This document shows, in pieces, positions 51,311 to 61,097 of a stretch of DNA of 64,000 bases (its first letter is position 1; each line of letters begins with the position of its first letter). The notes below the pieces were generated by a model. That model saw only the letters and a list, made by a program, of their open reading frames with translations, ran no database searches and had not been told where the DNA came from. Both the position numbers and the translations under genes were made by a program. Source of the stretch: Klebsiella michiganensis (GTDB taxonomy: Bacteria; Pseudomonadota; Gammaproteobacteria; Enterobacterales; Enterobacteriaceae); the NCBI GenBank assembly GCA_000963575.1, contig CP011077.1:868001-932000 (forward strand), written 5' to 3'.

Positions 51311-53976
51311 TGAGTACTTTTACATCTGAACAAATTATTCAGGGCTGGCAGGACGTAGAGGCGGGCGCGGGCGAGGCTATCGAGTGGATTGCTTCCGTAC
51401 GTCAGGATGCCCCAAAGCTGAATACCGAGGCAGACCGGTTGACCCTTAAGCTGCGCCGTAGCCGGAATAAAGCCCGCCGCCTGGCAATCGCCACGGCTAA
51501 GCCAATGACTATCGGCTTTTTTGGCTTATCACAGGCAGGAAAGTCTTACCTGATCTCTGCCCTGGCGGCAGGCGAGAGTGGCAAGCTGGAAACCCGGCTT
51601 GGCGGCAAACTGCTTGATTTTCTCATCCACATTAACCCGGCGGGCGGTGGGAAAGAGGCCACTGGGCTGGTGACGCGGTTTAGCCGCCATCAGGGCAGCA
51701 ATGATGAACAATGGCCGGTCACGCTGCAGTTATTTAGCGAAATGGATATGGGCAAAATCCTCGCTAATGCTTTCATCCATGATTTTAACCAGGAAAAATT
51801 TGAATGGGACTGTGATGAGAAACGTGTCAATGACCTGCTGTCCACTCTGGACAAACGTCGACGCCCGAGCCGCGTAGCTGGCGTCAGTGAAGATGACGTG
51901 GTTTCACTCTGGGATTATGTGGTCCGTCACGCGAGCAAGAGCCAGAAATCACTCAATACCCATTACTGGCCGCAAGCGGTAGCCCTGGCACCGTGGCTGA
52001 CCATTGAGGATCGCGGCAGGCTGTTCTCTGTGATTTGGGGACAAGTCGAAGACTTAACCCAAGCCTATATTCATTTTGCCCACACGCTGCAAAAGCTGGC
52101 AGGGGCTCAGGAAGTTCACGCCCCTTTGACCACGCTGGTGTGCGAGGAAAATGGTCGCCTGGTGCAAAAAGACAGCATTATGAACGTGGATATGCTGGAG
52201 CGTCTTAACCGCGAAACCGATTGTCAGGTTGAGGTGTGCCCGGTTATCAATGGGCAGACGCAACCTCCGGTTAGCTTGTCGCTGGCCGAGCTTACTGCGT
52301 TGACCGTTGAGCTGCATATTCCGCTGTCCGCTAAACCCCGGGAAGAGATGTTCGAAGAGGTCGATCTGCTGGATTTCCCCGGCTATCGAGGGCGTCTTGG
52401 CGTTGAGTCCATGGATGACGTTCAACGTGAGGTGAATAGCGAAGACAGTAACCCGCTAGCGCAACTGATCCTGCGCGGCAAAGTCGCCTATCTTTTTGAA
52501 CGCTATACCGAAAACCAGGAAATGAACGTGCTGGTGGTCTGCACCGCCTCAACAAAACAATCTGAAGTGAAAGAAGTCGGCGACGTGCTTGATGAATGGA
52601 TCGGGTATACCCAGGGGCGTACCGCGGAAGAGCGAGAGGCCCGTTTACCAGGTCTTGTCTGGGCGTTGACTATGTTTGACCTGCGAATCAGTCAAAATCT
52701 GCCGCACGATGAAACGCTGCTGCGCCAGTCCTGGGGCCACGGCGGGATGATCAAAATGGCCATGACTGAACGCTTTGGCAAGTATAAATGGATGCAGGAA
52801 TGGCGACCTGGACAGGCATTTAATAACACTTTCCTGGTGCGTAAGCCGCGCCACCAAACTCCGTTTATTCGCCTCAGTGGCGGAATAGAAAGCGAGTTTG
52901 ATAGCGAAAACCGCGAAAAACTCGATTTGATGCGTAAAACCTTTATTGAGGATGAGGCGGTGAATCGCTATATCGCAAAACCAGACGAAGCCTGGGATGC
53001 GATGCTTGGCCTGAACGACGGTGGCATGAGCCGTATGGCGGAGTATCTCAAGCAGGTGGCGCATAAAGAGATGAAGCTGGAGCGTATCGCCAAACAGCTT
53101 CAGGATCTGCGCCATGAGCTGGTGGAGGGCAGCCTTGGCAACTGGTATCAGCCCGAGGGTGACCAGGACGTAGCGAAAAAAGCGCGTATTGCCGAAGAGA
53201 TCCTTGAAGTTCTCAAAAAACGCAGTGGGATGCATGGCGAACTGCTGGCGCGTCTGGTGCCTTCCCGTAAGGCTCTGCAAGAGTTGTATATGCAACAAAC
53301 CGTTGTGCCGGTAGAGGCCGTGGAGCAAGAAGAAACGTCGCTCTTTGACATCGGCGTCGAGGACGCTTTTGGGACAGAGAAACCGGCTGCCACAACTCAC
53401 AGCCATGAACTCTCCTTTGCTCGCCATGCGCTGCAACACTGGATCAATCATTTACGTGCACTGCCGGAAAATCCGGCGGTACTGAATTATATCAAGTTGC
53501 CGCTGCCGGTAGTCGAAGCCCTGGTGGATGAGCTCATCACCAGCCTGCTGCGCCTGCGTGTCGAAGCGCAGCTCGAAAGCGTGATGATGAATACCGAGCA
53601 GGCCGGCGTACGCCGCGAAAAAATGGTTGAGCGGCAGGTATCCCGCGTGCTCCACGTCATGAGTGATTTTGTTACCTGGCTTGGTTATCAAAGCCTGGCC
53701 GAACATAAACGTCCCGCTCGTCCGAATCAGCCTGACCAACCTATTTTCACCCTGCCAAAGCAGTGTGAAAGCGTGGCATGGATGGGCGATGAGAGGTTGG
53801 TGCGCCTGACACCTCAGCAAATTAACTACAGCGCTATTTTCATTATTGACTGGCTAGTGGGGCTTGAAGAGCTGATCAAAGAGAACGCCGGACATTCTGC
53901 TGGTCGCGAAATTAGCGCTGCGCAGAACGAAAAACTGGGCGCCATTATCCACCTCATTAACCGTGCTCAGGAGTAG
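51310..53976 (+). CDS. srfC: SrfC, large P-loop GTPase-like protein
   Basis: 888 residues. Walker A is GLSQAGKS (72-79) and the switch-II element is DLLDFPG with Asp355-x-x-Gly358, as in dynamin- and TRAFAC-type GTPases. A clear NKxD was not identified (VWALTMFDL near 454 may replace it). The C-terminal half is long, helical and rich in charged residues, resembling a dynamin-like stalk. Annotated elsewhere as a virulence effector, but the sequence has no secretion signal and reads as a cytoplasmic mechano-GTPase. The next gene starts 7 bp downstream. Confidence 0.82.
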   Translation: MSTFTSEQIIQGWQDVEAGAGEAIEWIASVRQDAPKLNTEADRLTLKLRRSRNKARRLAIATAKPMTIGFFGLSQAGKSYLISALAAGESGKLETRLGGKLLDFLIHINPAGGGKEATGLVTRFSRHQGSNDEQWPVTLQLFSEMDMGKILANAFIHDFNQEKFEWDCDEKRVNDLLSTLDKRRRPSRVAGVSEDDVVSLWDYVVRHASKSQKSLNTHYWPQAVALAPWLTIEDRGRLFSVIWGQVEDLTQAYIHFAHTLQKLAGAQEVHAPLTTLVCEENGRLVQKDSIMNVDMLERLNRETDCQVEVCPVINGQTQPPVSLSLAELTALTVELHIPLSAKPREEMFEEVDLLDFPGYRGRLGVESMDDVQREVNSEDSNPLAQLILRGKVAYLFERYTENQEMNVLVVCTASTKQSEVKEVGDVLDEWIGYTQGRTAEEREARLPGLVWALTMFDLRISQNLPHDETLLRQSWGHGGMIKMAMTERFGKYKWMQEWRPGQAFNNTFLVRKPRHQTPFIRLSGGIESEFDSENREKLDLMRKTFIEDEAVNRYIAKPDEAWDAMLGLNDGGMSRMAEYLKQVAHKEMKLERIAKQLQDLRHELVEGSLGNWYQPEGDQDVAKKARIAEEILEVLKKRSGMHGELLARLVPSRKALQELYMQQTVVPVEAVEQEETSLFDIGVEDAFGTEKPAATTHSHELSFARHALQHWINHLRALPENPAVLNYIKLPLPVVEALVDELITSLLRLRVEAQLESVMMNTEQAGVRREKMVERQVSRVLHVMSDFVTWLGYQSLAEHKRPARPNQPDQPIFTLPKQCESVAWMGDERLVRLTPQQINYSAIFIIDWLVGLEELIKENAGHSAGREISAAQNEKLGAIIHLINRAQE

Positions 53977-53982
53977 CCCGAC

Positions 53983-54960
53983 GTGATCAAACCAGAATTA
54001 AAGCCGTTACAACCCGTGCTACCGGGGTACGCCCAACTGCTGCTCAAGGGCTGGGACGGCGAGCAGGAAGATGTGTTCGTTTCCATTCAAAGCAACCAGG
54101 GAAACCAGTTCCTGGACGGCAACGGCATGTGGGTCAACAGTGAGGTTTACCTGGCGCTGCCGTCGCTGAGCGTTGAGCAGGATGTTACTCAGGTGCAGGT
54201 CGGGCCTTCACTGGTTGATGCCCTGCTGGCAAACCGCCAGGCAGCCTATCGATTGACGGTAAAAGATGGAGAGGGGCTCAAGGAGTTTGGCGTTTTAACT
54301 CTGCATGACGGGCTGCTCAGCTCCCAGGCGGGGGGAGAAAATCTGCCACTGGTTAATACCCACAAACTTCAGGATAGCGTGCCTGAACCCGTCCTTGAGG
54401 TGAGTGAGCCGGCGCCAGAGCCGCTCGCTGAGCCAACGCCGGTTGCCGAGCCTGAAAGCGCGCCGGCTCCGGCCAAAAGCAAGACGCTGCCGTTGATTCT
54501 CGTCGGCATTGTCATTCTGGCTCTGTTGGGAGGGGCTGCCTGGTGGTTTACCCGTACGCCTGCGGAGCCTGTCGCAGCCGCGCTGACGACCAAACTCACA
54601 CCCAAAACCGAAGCTGCAGGTCCCTGTGGGGACGACTTGATGGGCAAAGGCAACGATCTGGAGTTCGTCAAAGGGTGTCTGCGAAGCCAGCCAAGTAGCG
54701 CTCAGCTCTTGGGCATTATCGAAAAGGCCAAAGCTGAAAAACGCTGTGACATCGCCCAGCGCCTCTACGCCTATAAAGCGCAGTCCGGCGATACCCAAAT
54801 GGCGCTGCACTACGCCCAGGAATATGACCCGAAAACGGCCGTTGAAGGCAGCTGTTTTGCCGCCGATCCACAAACAGCCCTTTATTGGTACGAAAACATT
54901 GTTAATCAGGATCCTCAGAATACCGAGGCCAAAAACCGCTTAGCCGAGCTGAAAAAATAG
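53983..54960 (+). CDS. Single-pass membrane protein with TPR-like periplasmic end
   Basis: 325 residues from GTG 53983 (AGGAG nine bases upstream). Cytoplasmic domain about 1-125 of unknown family, a Pro/Glu/Ala linker (about 130-165), a membrane helix (168-190, LILVGIVILALLGGAAWWF) and a helical C-terminal part (215-325) with Cys pairs and a repeat-like pattern (TALYWYENIVNQDPQNTEAK), suggestive of TPR/Sel1. The topology, cytoplasmic N-domain plus Pro linker plus helix, copies that of SrfA. No family name. Confidence 0.65.
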   Translation: MIKPELKPLQPVLPGYAQLLLKGWDGEQEDVFVSIQSNQGNQFLDGNGMWVNSEVYLALPSLSVEQDVTQVQVGPSLVDALLANRQAAYRLTVKDGEGLKEFGVLTLHDGLLSSQAGGENLPLVNTHKLQDSVPEPVLEVSEPAPEPLAEPTPVAEPESAPAPAKSKTLPLILVGIVILALLGGAAWWFTRTPAEPVAAALTTKLTPKTEAAGPCGDDLMGKGNDLEFVKGCLRSQPSSAQLLGIIEKAKAEKRCDIAQRLYAYKAQSGDTQMALHYAQEYDPKTAVEGSCFAADPQTALYWYENIVNQDPQNTEAKNRLAELKK

Positions 54961-54969
54961 GAAAGCGAC

Positions 54970-56922
54970 ATGAAACAGAATCATTGGCTCAGCGGACTGC
55001 TGTGCTTCGGCGCACTGGTTTTTCAGGCGCAGGCTGCGGATCAAAAACCCTTATTGCAGGAAGGAAAGCATGCGCTTTATCAGCGCGTGTTGACCTACCC
55101 AGGCTGTGAGCTGGCGAAAGATGTGGGGAAATCAGGCAAAGAACAGCCCGCGTTCAGTCGCTTTTATGTCTACCAGCGAAGCCAGAACGGCAATGATGAA
55201 TGGCTGCAGGTTGGGCCGGACAGCTTCGGTCACGTCGCAGGCTGGCTGAAAGCTAGCTGCACCGTGGACTGGAAAATGCAGCTGACCTTAGCCTTCACTA
55301 ACCCGGCTGGCCGTAACCCGATGCTGTTCTTCCGCGATAAAGCGGATGTGGAGAAAATCCTTAATAGTCCAAAACCAGCGACGATACTGGATCCGCTGCT
55401 GGCAAACTTGAAGAGCCAGAAACCTACGCCGGAAGTGCTGGCTCGTGAGCCTGACTATATGGTCGATCAGCTTAAAAATTTCTATTTATTGCCGGTTCTT
55501 GGGTCGGACGATGTCTTTACCGACACGGGTTTTCAGGTACGGCTGCTGAACGTGGCTTCGGTTAGCGAAAAAGCTAAAACCGGTAACGCCGCGACGGGCG
55601 ATGAGAAAAACATGATGAAGGGTTTTTCCGCTTCTGTCGTGTTTGTCATCGACTCCACTGTGTCGATGGGGCCCTATATTGATCGTACAAAAGCGGCTAT
55701 TGAAAAGGTTTACCAGAGGATTGAAAAAGAGCATTTGCAGGATCAGGTGAAATTTGGGTTGGTGGCATTTCGTTCTAATGTTAAAGCCGTGCCTGGGCTG
55801 GAATACGACAGCAAAATGTTCGTTGATCCTAATAAAGTCAAAGACGGCAAAGATTTCCTCGCTAAAGTCCACGATCTGAAACAGGCAACGGTATCCAGCA
55901 GCAAAGTGGATGAAGATGCTTACGGCGGCGTCATGCTGGCGCTGGATAAAGTCGACTGGACGCAGTTTGGTGCACGTTATGTCGTGCTTATTACTGACGC
56001 TGGCGCGCTGGAAGGAACGGATAAACTTTCTTCTACCCACCTTGATGCCGCTCAGATTCGCCAGGAAGCCGCTTATCGTGGCGTGGCGCTCTACACCCTG
56101 CATCTGAAAACCCCGAGCGGTGTTAAAAACCACGCTTCGGCGGAAGCACAGTACCGCGATCTGTCCATGAACCCGTTCCTGCATAAGCCGCTTTACTATC
56201 CGATTGACTCCGGGGATGTGAATAACTTTGGGGTAATGGTGGATAGCCTGGCGAACGCTATCACTGGGCAAATCAAAACGGCCTGGAGCGGTGAAGAGAC
56301 GGCCGGCAGTGCCTTAGGGGCCGATCCTAAATATGCCAGTAAGCAAGCAGCTCCGCTGCTTAGTGATGCAGATAAGCTGAGTAAAGCGATGCGCCTGGCT
56401 TATCTGGGGGAAAAGCAGGGGACTCAGGCACCGCCGGTATTCAAATCCTGGATTAGCGATCGTGACCTGGTAAATCAGAACGTTCCGGCTACAGAAGTGC
56501 GCGTGCTGCTGACGAAAAGCGAACTCAGCGACTTGAGCGATGTAATGAAAAAGATCGTTAATGCCGCTAACGAGGGCATGATCTCTCCCGACGACATGTT
56601 TGCCAGCCTGCGTTCTCTGGCGGCAACAATGGGTAACGATCCGACTCAGGCAAAAGGCAAAAGTGCGACTCGCCTGGCCGAAATGGGGTTACTCGGTGAA
56701 TATGTCGAAGGGCTGCCATACCTTAGCGAGGTGCTAAGCCTTGACGAAGAAACCTGGAAAAGCTGGGACGGCCTGGAGCAGGAACGTTTTATTCGACGCC
56801 TGAATACCAAACTGAACTATTACCAGCGCTACAACCAGGATGTGGATCGCTGGATTGCTTTGGCCCCAGACAGTGACCCGCGTGACAACGTTTACCCTGT
56901 TCCGCTGGAAAACCTTCCTTGA
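54970..56922 (+). CDS. Secreted VWA-domain protein
   Basis: 650 residues with signal peptide MKQNHWLSGLLCFGALVFQAQA. Residues about 30-110 look SH3b-like (WLQVGPDSFGHVAGWLKASC). The VWA domain (about 222-430) has MIDAS DSTVS at Asp228 (Thr for the first Ser) and LITDAGA. An alpha-helical C-terminal 200 residues follows. The stop overlaps the ABC ATPase start (TGATG), tying a periplasmic metal-binding adhesion module to the transporter. Confidence 0.75.
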   Translation: MKQNHWLSGLLCFGALVFQAQAADQKPLLQEGKHALYQRVLTYPGCELAKDVGKSGKEQPAFSRFYVYQRSQNGNDEWLQVGPDSFGHVAGWLKASCTVDWKMQLTLAFTNPAGRNPMLFFRDKADVEKILNSPKPATILDPLLANLKSQKPTPEVLAREPDYMVDQLKNFYLLPVLGSDDVFTDTGFQVRLLNVASVSEKAKTGNAATGDEKNMMKGFSASVVFVIDSTVSMGPYIDRTKAAIEKVYQRIEKEHLQDQVKFGLVAFRSNVKAVPGLEYDSKMFVDPNKVKDGKDFLAKVHDLKQATVSSSKVDEDAYGGVMLALDKVDWTQFGARYVVLITDAGALEGTDKLSSTHLDAAQIRQEAAYRGVALYTLHLKTPSGVKNHASAEAQYRDLSMNPFLHKPLYYPIDSGDVNNFGVMVDSLANAITGQIKTAWSGEETAGSALGADPKYASKQAAPLLSDADKLSKAMRLAYLGEKQGTQAPPVFKSWISDRDLVNQNVPATEVRVLLTKSELSDLSDVMKKIVNAANEGMISPDDMFASLRSLAATMGNDPTQAKGKSATRLAEMGLLGEYVEGLPYLSEVLSLDEETWKSWDGLEQERFIRRLNTKLNYYQRYNQDVDRWIALAPDSDPRDNVYPVPLENLP

Positions 56923-57614
56923 TGCTTACTATTCAGCAAATGGAGGTGCGGCGCGGCGGTGCTGATGGCTTTACTGTCACGCTGCCATCGCTAGCGTTAG
57001 CCCGCGGTGAGGTTGCCGCGCTAACGGGGCAAAGCGGCTGCGGCAAAAGCACGCTGCTTGAAATGATAGGGGCTATTTTACGCCCCGATACGCTAGGCGA
57101 GTATCGACTTCATCAGCCTGAAGTTGATATTGCCGCGCCGTTAATGGCGGCTAATGAAGTCGCAATGTCGGCTATTCGGGCGCGGGAGCTGGGGTTTGTC
57201 TTACAGCATGGCGGCCTGCTGCCATGGCTGACGGTGATTGATAACATTGTGCTGCCGCGCCGGCTGGCTGGTATGGACATTCATTCCCATTGGCTACGTG
57301 TGGCAATTGAGCAACTCGGCATCGCCCGGCTGTTAAAGAAAATGCCTGCCCAGCTCTCCATTGGCGAACGACAACGAGTGGCCTTTGTGAGGGCGATTGC
57401 CCATCAGCCAAGACTTCTGCTGGCTGATGAACCTACCGCAGCCCTTGACCCGGAAAATGCCAGACGGCTTTTTGCGCTGATTGTCGACATGGTTCGTGCT
57501 CTGGATATGGTGGCAATCATTGTCAGTCATGACTCGCAGCTCGTTGGTAGCTTTGGGCTGCATCGCTATTGCGCCTCTATCTCGGAGGGACGTAGTGTCT
57601 TCTGTCCAGTCTGA
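56922..57614 (+). CDS. ABC transporter ATP-binding protein (LolD/MacB type)
   Basis: 230 residues. Walker A GQSGCGKST, Q-loop VLQHGGLLPW, signature LSIGERQR (variant of LSGGQ), Walker B LLLADEP and switch His in VSHDSQ. The ATG used overlaps the stop of the preceding gene; the TTG at 56919 is unlikely. Closest in type to the LolD/FtsE/MacB group that powers mechanotransmission rather than transmembrane transport. The last 20 bases overlap the permease gene. Confidence 0.88.
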   Translation: MLTIQQMEVRRGGADGFTVTLPSLALARGEVAALTGQSGCGKSTLLEMIGAILRPDTLGEYRLHQPEVDIAAPLMAANEVAMSAIRARELGFVLQHGGLLPWLTVIDNIVLPRRLAGMDIHSHWLRVAIEQLGIARLLKKMPAQLSIGERQRVAFVRAIAHQPRLLLADEPTAALDPENARRLFALIVDMVRALDMVAIIVSHDSQLVGSFGLHRYCASISEGRSVFCPV

Positions 57615-58827
57615 AACTCGTGCCTCTGGCCGTTTGCTTCTTCATATGGCGCTGCGCGATCTGCTGCACGATCGAAAAGTCGCGCTGTGCATTGTGTTCT
57701 CATTAGTCGCCGTTATCGCGCCTCTGCTGCTGCTGTTTGGGCTTAAAAACGGCATTGTTAGCCAGCTTCGCCATGACCTGCTAAACGATCCGCGAACGCG
57801 TGAGGTCAGAATGCTGGGCAATAGCAGTTATGACCGGGGATGGCTTGAAAAGCTCAGCGAGCGCCCGGAGGTGGGGTTTTCGATTCCGCTGACGCGTTCC
57901 CTTAATACTCAGGCAGATCTGGTTCATGATGGTCAGCATTTTGCGGCAGGCGCTGAAGTTATTCCCACGGGTAAAGGCGACCCTTTGTTGGCTGAGGTTA
58001 CGCTCCCCCGGCTTGACGATGAAGTGGTATTAAGTGCCAGCGCAGCCCGGCGGCTAGCGGTAAACCAGGGGGCGACTTTCCGCCTGTTTGTGACCCGTAA
58101 ACTCGGCGGGGCAGAACAGCGGGTGGCTAAAAGCGTCAGGGTTGTTGGCGTTCTGGATGAAGCCAAATTCTCTCGCCCGGGAATGTTTGTAACGCTACCG
58201 CTTCTGGTGGCGCTGGAAGATTATCGGGATGGCTTCCAGGTCCCTCTGTTGGCGGTGGCGGAAGGCCAGCCCAGCCGCGAACGCAGCCGTTTTTCTCGTG
58301 CACGCCTTTATGCCGCCACGCTGGATGATGTTGTTCCGCTAGCGAACTGGCTTGAATCACAACATATCGAGACCGTCACCCAGGCTGCACAAATAGAGTC
58401 GGTGCGCGCCATTGATTCCGTTCTCGGGATTATTTTTGCCGTGATTGCGTGGATCTCAACTTCCGGTTGTATCGCCTCGCTGGTGGGGGCGTTTATCGCC
58501 AATATTGACCGCAAACGCAAGGATATGGCGGTGCTGAGACTGTTGGGGTTCCGACGCCATGCGGTGACGGTATTTATCGTTATTCAGGCATTTTGCCTGA
58601 CTGGCCTCGCTTTTGTTATTGGACTACTGCTTTATCTGTTCGGCAGCCTGACGTTTAACCACCTACTGGGCGCCCGCCTCCCGGCACAGGCGTTTGTTTG
58701 CCGCCTTGAGCCAATACATTTTATTACTGCGTTATTTAGCCTGCTGATTGTTGCCCTGGCTGTCGCGGCAATTGGCGCATTACGCGCATTGAAGATCGAT
58801 CCTGCGGAGAGTTTACGTGAAATCTAA
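57595..58827 (+). CDS. FtsX/MacB-type ABC permease
   Basis: 410 residues from GTG 57595, with GGAGGG five bases upstream; the longer frame to 57481 lies within the ATPase gene. Four membrane helices: one near residues 30-52 (ALCIVFSLVAVIAPLLLLFG), then a periplasmic domain of about 220 residues, then three helices at about 275-300, 325-350 and 375-400. RKRKDMAVLRLLGF is the coupling-helix-type motif of FtsX/MacB/LolE proteins. With the ATPase it forms a type VII ABC complex. Confidence 0.85.
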   Translation: MSSVQSETRASGRLLLHMALRDLLHDRKVALCIVFSLVAVIAPLLLLFGLKNGIVSQLRHDLLNDPRTREVRMLGNSSYDRGWLEKLSERPEVGFSIPLTRSLNTQADLVHDGQHFAAGAEVIPTGKGDPLLAEVTLPRLDDEVVLSASAARRLAVNQGATFRLFVTRKLGGAEQRVAKSVRVVGVLDEAKFSRPGMFVTLPLLVALEDYRDGFQVPLLAVAEGQPSRERSRFSRARLYAATLDDVVPLANWLESQHIETVTQAAQIESVRAIDSVLGIIFAVIAWISTSGCIASLVGAFIANIDRKRKDMAVLRLLGFRRHAVTVFIVIQAFCLTGLAFVIGLLLYLFGSLTFNHLLGARLPAQAFVCRLEPIHFITALFSLLIVALAVAAIGALRALKIDPAESLREI

Positions 58828-60355
58828 TTTACTTCCTGGCCTCATGGTTCTTGGGATGGGCTGCTCTTTTGCCGCTCACGCGACCTGGGATGAAAAATTC
58901 TGGAACCCAAAACCGCTGCCGGATGACGTTATTCTCCCGATGCCCTGCGATGGCGCGATGGCATTTCGAAAGATCGCTATTCCCATGAATAAACCCCTGC
59001 AGGATTACAACATCACACTGGGACAGGAAGGTGATGAATGGGGATATCTGGAACAATCTCGTCAGGAACATATTGCCGGTAGCTTTGCCGAAGGTAAGCA
59101 GGGGAAGAGCCGTTATTACCTGATGGCGAAATATGAGCTGAGTGACCTGCAGGCCAGCGCATTGACGGGTAACTGCGTGAAGCCAGAGATGAAAGGGCGC
59201 CTGCCGAAGGTCAATATCGGCTGGATGGACGCAATGGATATTGCCAACAAATACAATCTCTGGCTGCGGAAAGAAAGCCTGGCCTCTCTCCCGACGGATG
59301 ATGGGCAGCCTGGTTTTCTGCGGCTGCCAACGGAAACTGAATGGGAATTTGCGGCCCGCGGTGGACTGGCCGTCTCGCCCGCGGAATTCAGGGATGTGCA
59401 CTTCCCGATGCCAGACGGTATTAACAACTACGCCTGGTTCTCCGGCACTCAATCTGCCAATGGAAAATTACAGCTGACCGGTTTGTTGAAGGCTAACCCA
59501 CTTGGGTTGCATGACATGCTGGGCAATGCTTCCGAAATGATTTTCGAACCTTTCCGTCTTAACAAACTCGATCGCCAGCATGGTAAAGCGGGCGGGTATA
59601 TCGTGCGAGGCGGGAGTTTTCTCACGCCGCAGGCTGATATGCGCAGCGCGATCCGTAGCGAAGAGCCTTATTACTCCGGCACGGACGAGAATGCCAATAA
59701 AGCGATTGGTATGCGTTTAGTCGTCGTGTCGCCCACGCTGACCTCTCGGGATCGTATCAAAGAGATTGAAAAAGAGTGGCAGGCTCTGGGCACTGAGAAG
59801 AAGCCTGAAGCAAAAAATGCCGTCAAAGACTCACTGCAAAACCTGAATGCAATATCCGAAAAGGTCCAGGATGACGGGCTTAAAAAACAGCTTGAACAGC
59901 TGCGTGGAGAGCTACGGGCGAATAGTCAACTGCGTGATGAGCAGCGGGATCAGGCGGTGCGTACTTCGCTCCAGCTCGGGGCTTTCCTGTGCACCAAGAT
60001 GAAAGATGACGGCGAATTTTTCGACCGCCTCAACCAGCTGTATGAGAAAACCTGTGCCGCCGGGAGCCAGTTGGATGCGAACTGTTCCCGCCGTCAGGAG
60101 CAGTTGGGTCAGCATAAAAAAGCGCTGGATTTTATCTCTAGCTATTACGCCGACACCCTGGTGGATATGGGCACGACCTACAACAGCGCGTTAATTGCGC
60201 CACAAATTGCCGTCGTCCAGCAACAGATGGCCGCGCGCGGTAAAACGAACCTCAACGGGTATCTGGATACCTACTGGAACAATCTTCAGGGGTACTGGAA
60301 GGATGGCAAAGTCGCGCGTGAAGCGTGGCTGGCTGCATGTAAGAAAAATAACTAA
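58817..60355 (+). CDS. Periplasmic SUMF1/FGE-fold protein with helical C-terminus
   Basis: 512 residues from GTG 58817, overlapping the permease by 11 bases. Signal peptide ending AAHA, then a formylglycine-generating-enzyme-like fold (about 40-310): RLPTETEWEFAARGG, LGLHDMLGNASEMI, YIVRGGSF, IGMRLVV. The active-site Cys pair of true FGE is not seen, so it is probably a binding module like PvdO. Residues about 320-512 are coiled-coil-like (KDSLQNLNAISEKVQDDGLK) with four Cys. Confidence 0.75.
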   Translation: MKSNLLPGLMVLGMGCSFAAHATWDEKFWNPKPLPDDVILPMPCDGAMAFRKIAIPMNKPLQDYNITLGQEGDEWGYLEQSRQEHIAGSFAEGKQGKSRYYLMAKYELSDLQASALTGNCVKPEMKGRLPKVNIGWMDAMDIANKYNLWLRKESLASLPTDDGQPGFLRLPTETEWEFAARGGLAVSPAEFRDVHFPMPDGINNYAWFSGTQSANGKLQLTGLLKANPLGLHDMLGNASEMIFEPFRLNKLDRQHGKAGGYIVRGGSFLTPQADMRSAIRSEEPYYSGTDENANKAIGMRLVVVSPTLTSRDRIKEIEKEWQALGTEKKPEAKNAVKDSLQNLNAISEKVQDDGLKKQLEQLRGELRANSQLRDEQRDQAVRTSLQLGAFLCTKMKDDGEFFDRLNQLYEKTCAAGSQLDANCSRRQEQLGQHKKALDFISSYYADTLVDMGTTYNSALIAPQIAVVQQQMAARGKTNLNGYLDTYWNNLQGYWKDGKVAREAWLAACKKNN

Positions 60356-60379
60356 ACGGAAATCAGGAGAAGTAAGTTA

Positions 60380-61087
60380 ATGATGACTTTCAAAGCATTA
60401 CGCACAGCGCTTGTCGCCGGATTGATTATTGTCCTGGCTGGCTGTCAAAGTACGGGCGGCACCTCTGGAAGCGGTGACGTAGATCCGCGCCTGAAAAACA
60501 ACCAGGACATTGAGTTCTTTAGCAAATCTGGCTGGCAAGCTTGTGCTGCCGGGGCCGCGGTGGGGGCACTGGCCTGTGCAATAAGTAATTCAGGGAATAA
60601 AGCGGTTTGTATCGCGGCGGCGGCGGTAGCCGGCTGTGGCGTTGGGGTGGGCGCAAATGCTTATCTGGATAATCAGCGTAAGAAATATGCCTCTAAAGAG
60701 CTGCAGCTGGATGCAACGATTAAGGATGTCCAGGCTGAAAACGTGCGCATTCAAAATGTTACCAACGTTGCGAAATCAGTTATCGCGAATGACAAACAGA
60801 CGCTGGAAAAATTGAATAAAGAGATTGCGGCGAAAACCGTCAAAAAAGATGAGATGCAAAAGCAGCTCAAGGGGATCGATGCCAACATTGCTTCGTTGCG
60901 TAAAACGATCGAAGGGCAGAAGCAGCATGAGAAACAGTGGCAAGATATCGCTCAGGATATGAAAAAATCCGGCAGCGATACCGCAACCCTGGATGCAGAA
61001 ATTGCTAAAACGCATCAGAAAATTAGCGCTCTGCAGCAGGAGATAGACAGCCTGTACGATCAGCGTACTGCCCTGAAAGTCAGCTAA
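60380..61087 (+). CDS. Coiled-coil lipoprotein with glycine-zipper segment
   Basis: 235 residues. Lipobox VLAGC at Cys22 with Gln at +2, predicting outer-membrane sorting. A Gly/Ala-rich zipper (about 55-95, AAGAAVGALACAIS and AAAAVAGCGVGVGANAY) is followed by an extended coiled coil (about 105-230). AGGAG upstream of the ATG. Such a rod could bridge the periplasm. No family known. Confidence 0.7.
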   Translation: MMTFKALRTALVAGLIIVLAGCQSTGGTSGSGDVDPRLKNNQDIEFFSKSGWQACAAGAAVGALACAISNSGNKAVCIAAAAVAGCGVGVGANAYLDNQRKKYASKELQLDATIKDVQAENVRIQNVTNVAKSVIANDKQTLEKLNKEIAAKTVKKDEMQKQLKGIDANIASLRKTIEGQKQHEKQWQDIAQDMKKSGSDTATLDAEIAKTHQKISALQQEIDSLYDQRTALKVS

Positions 61088-61097
61088 GGAGAGGCGA

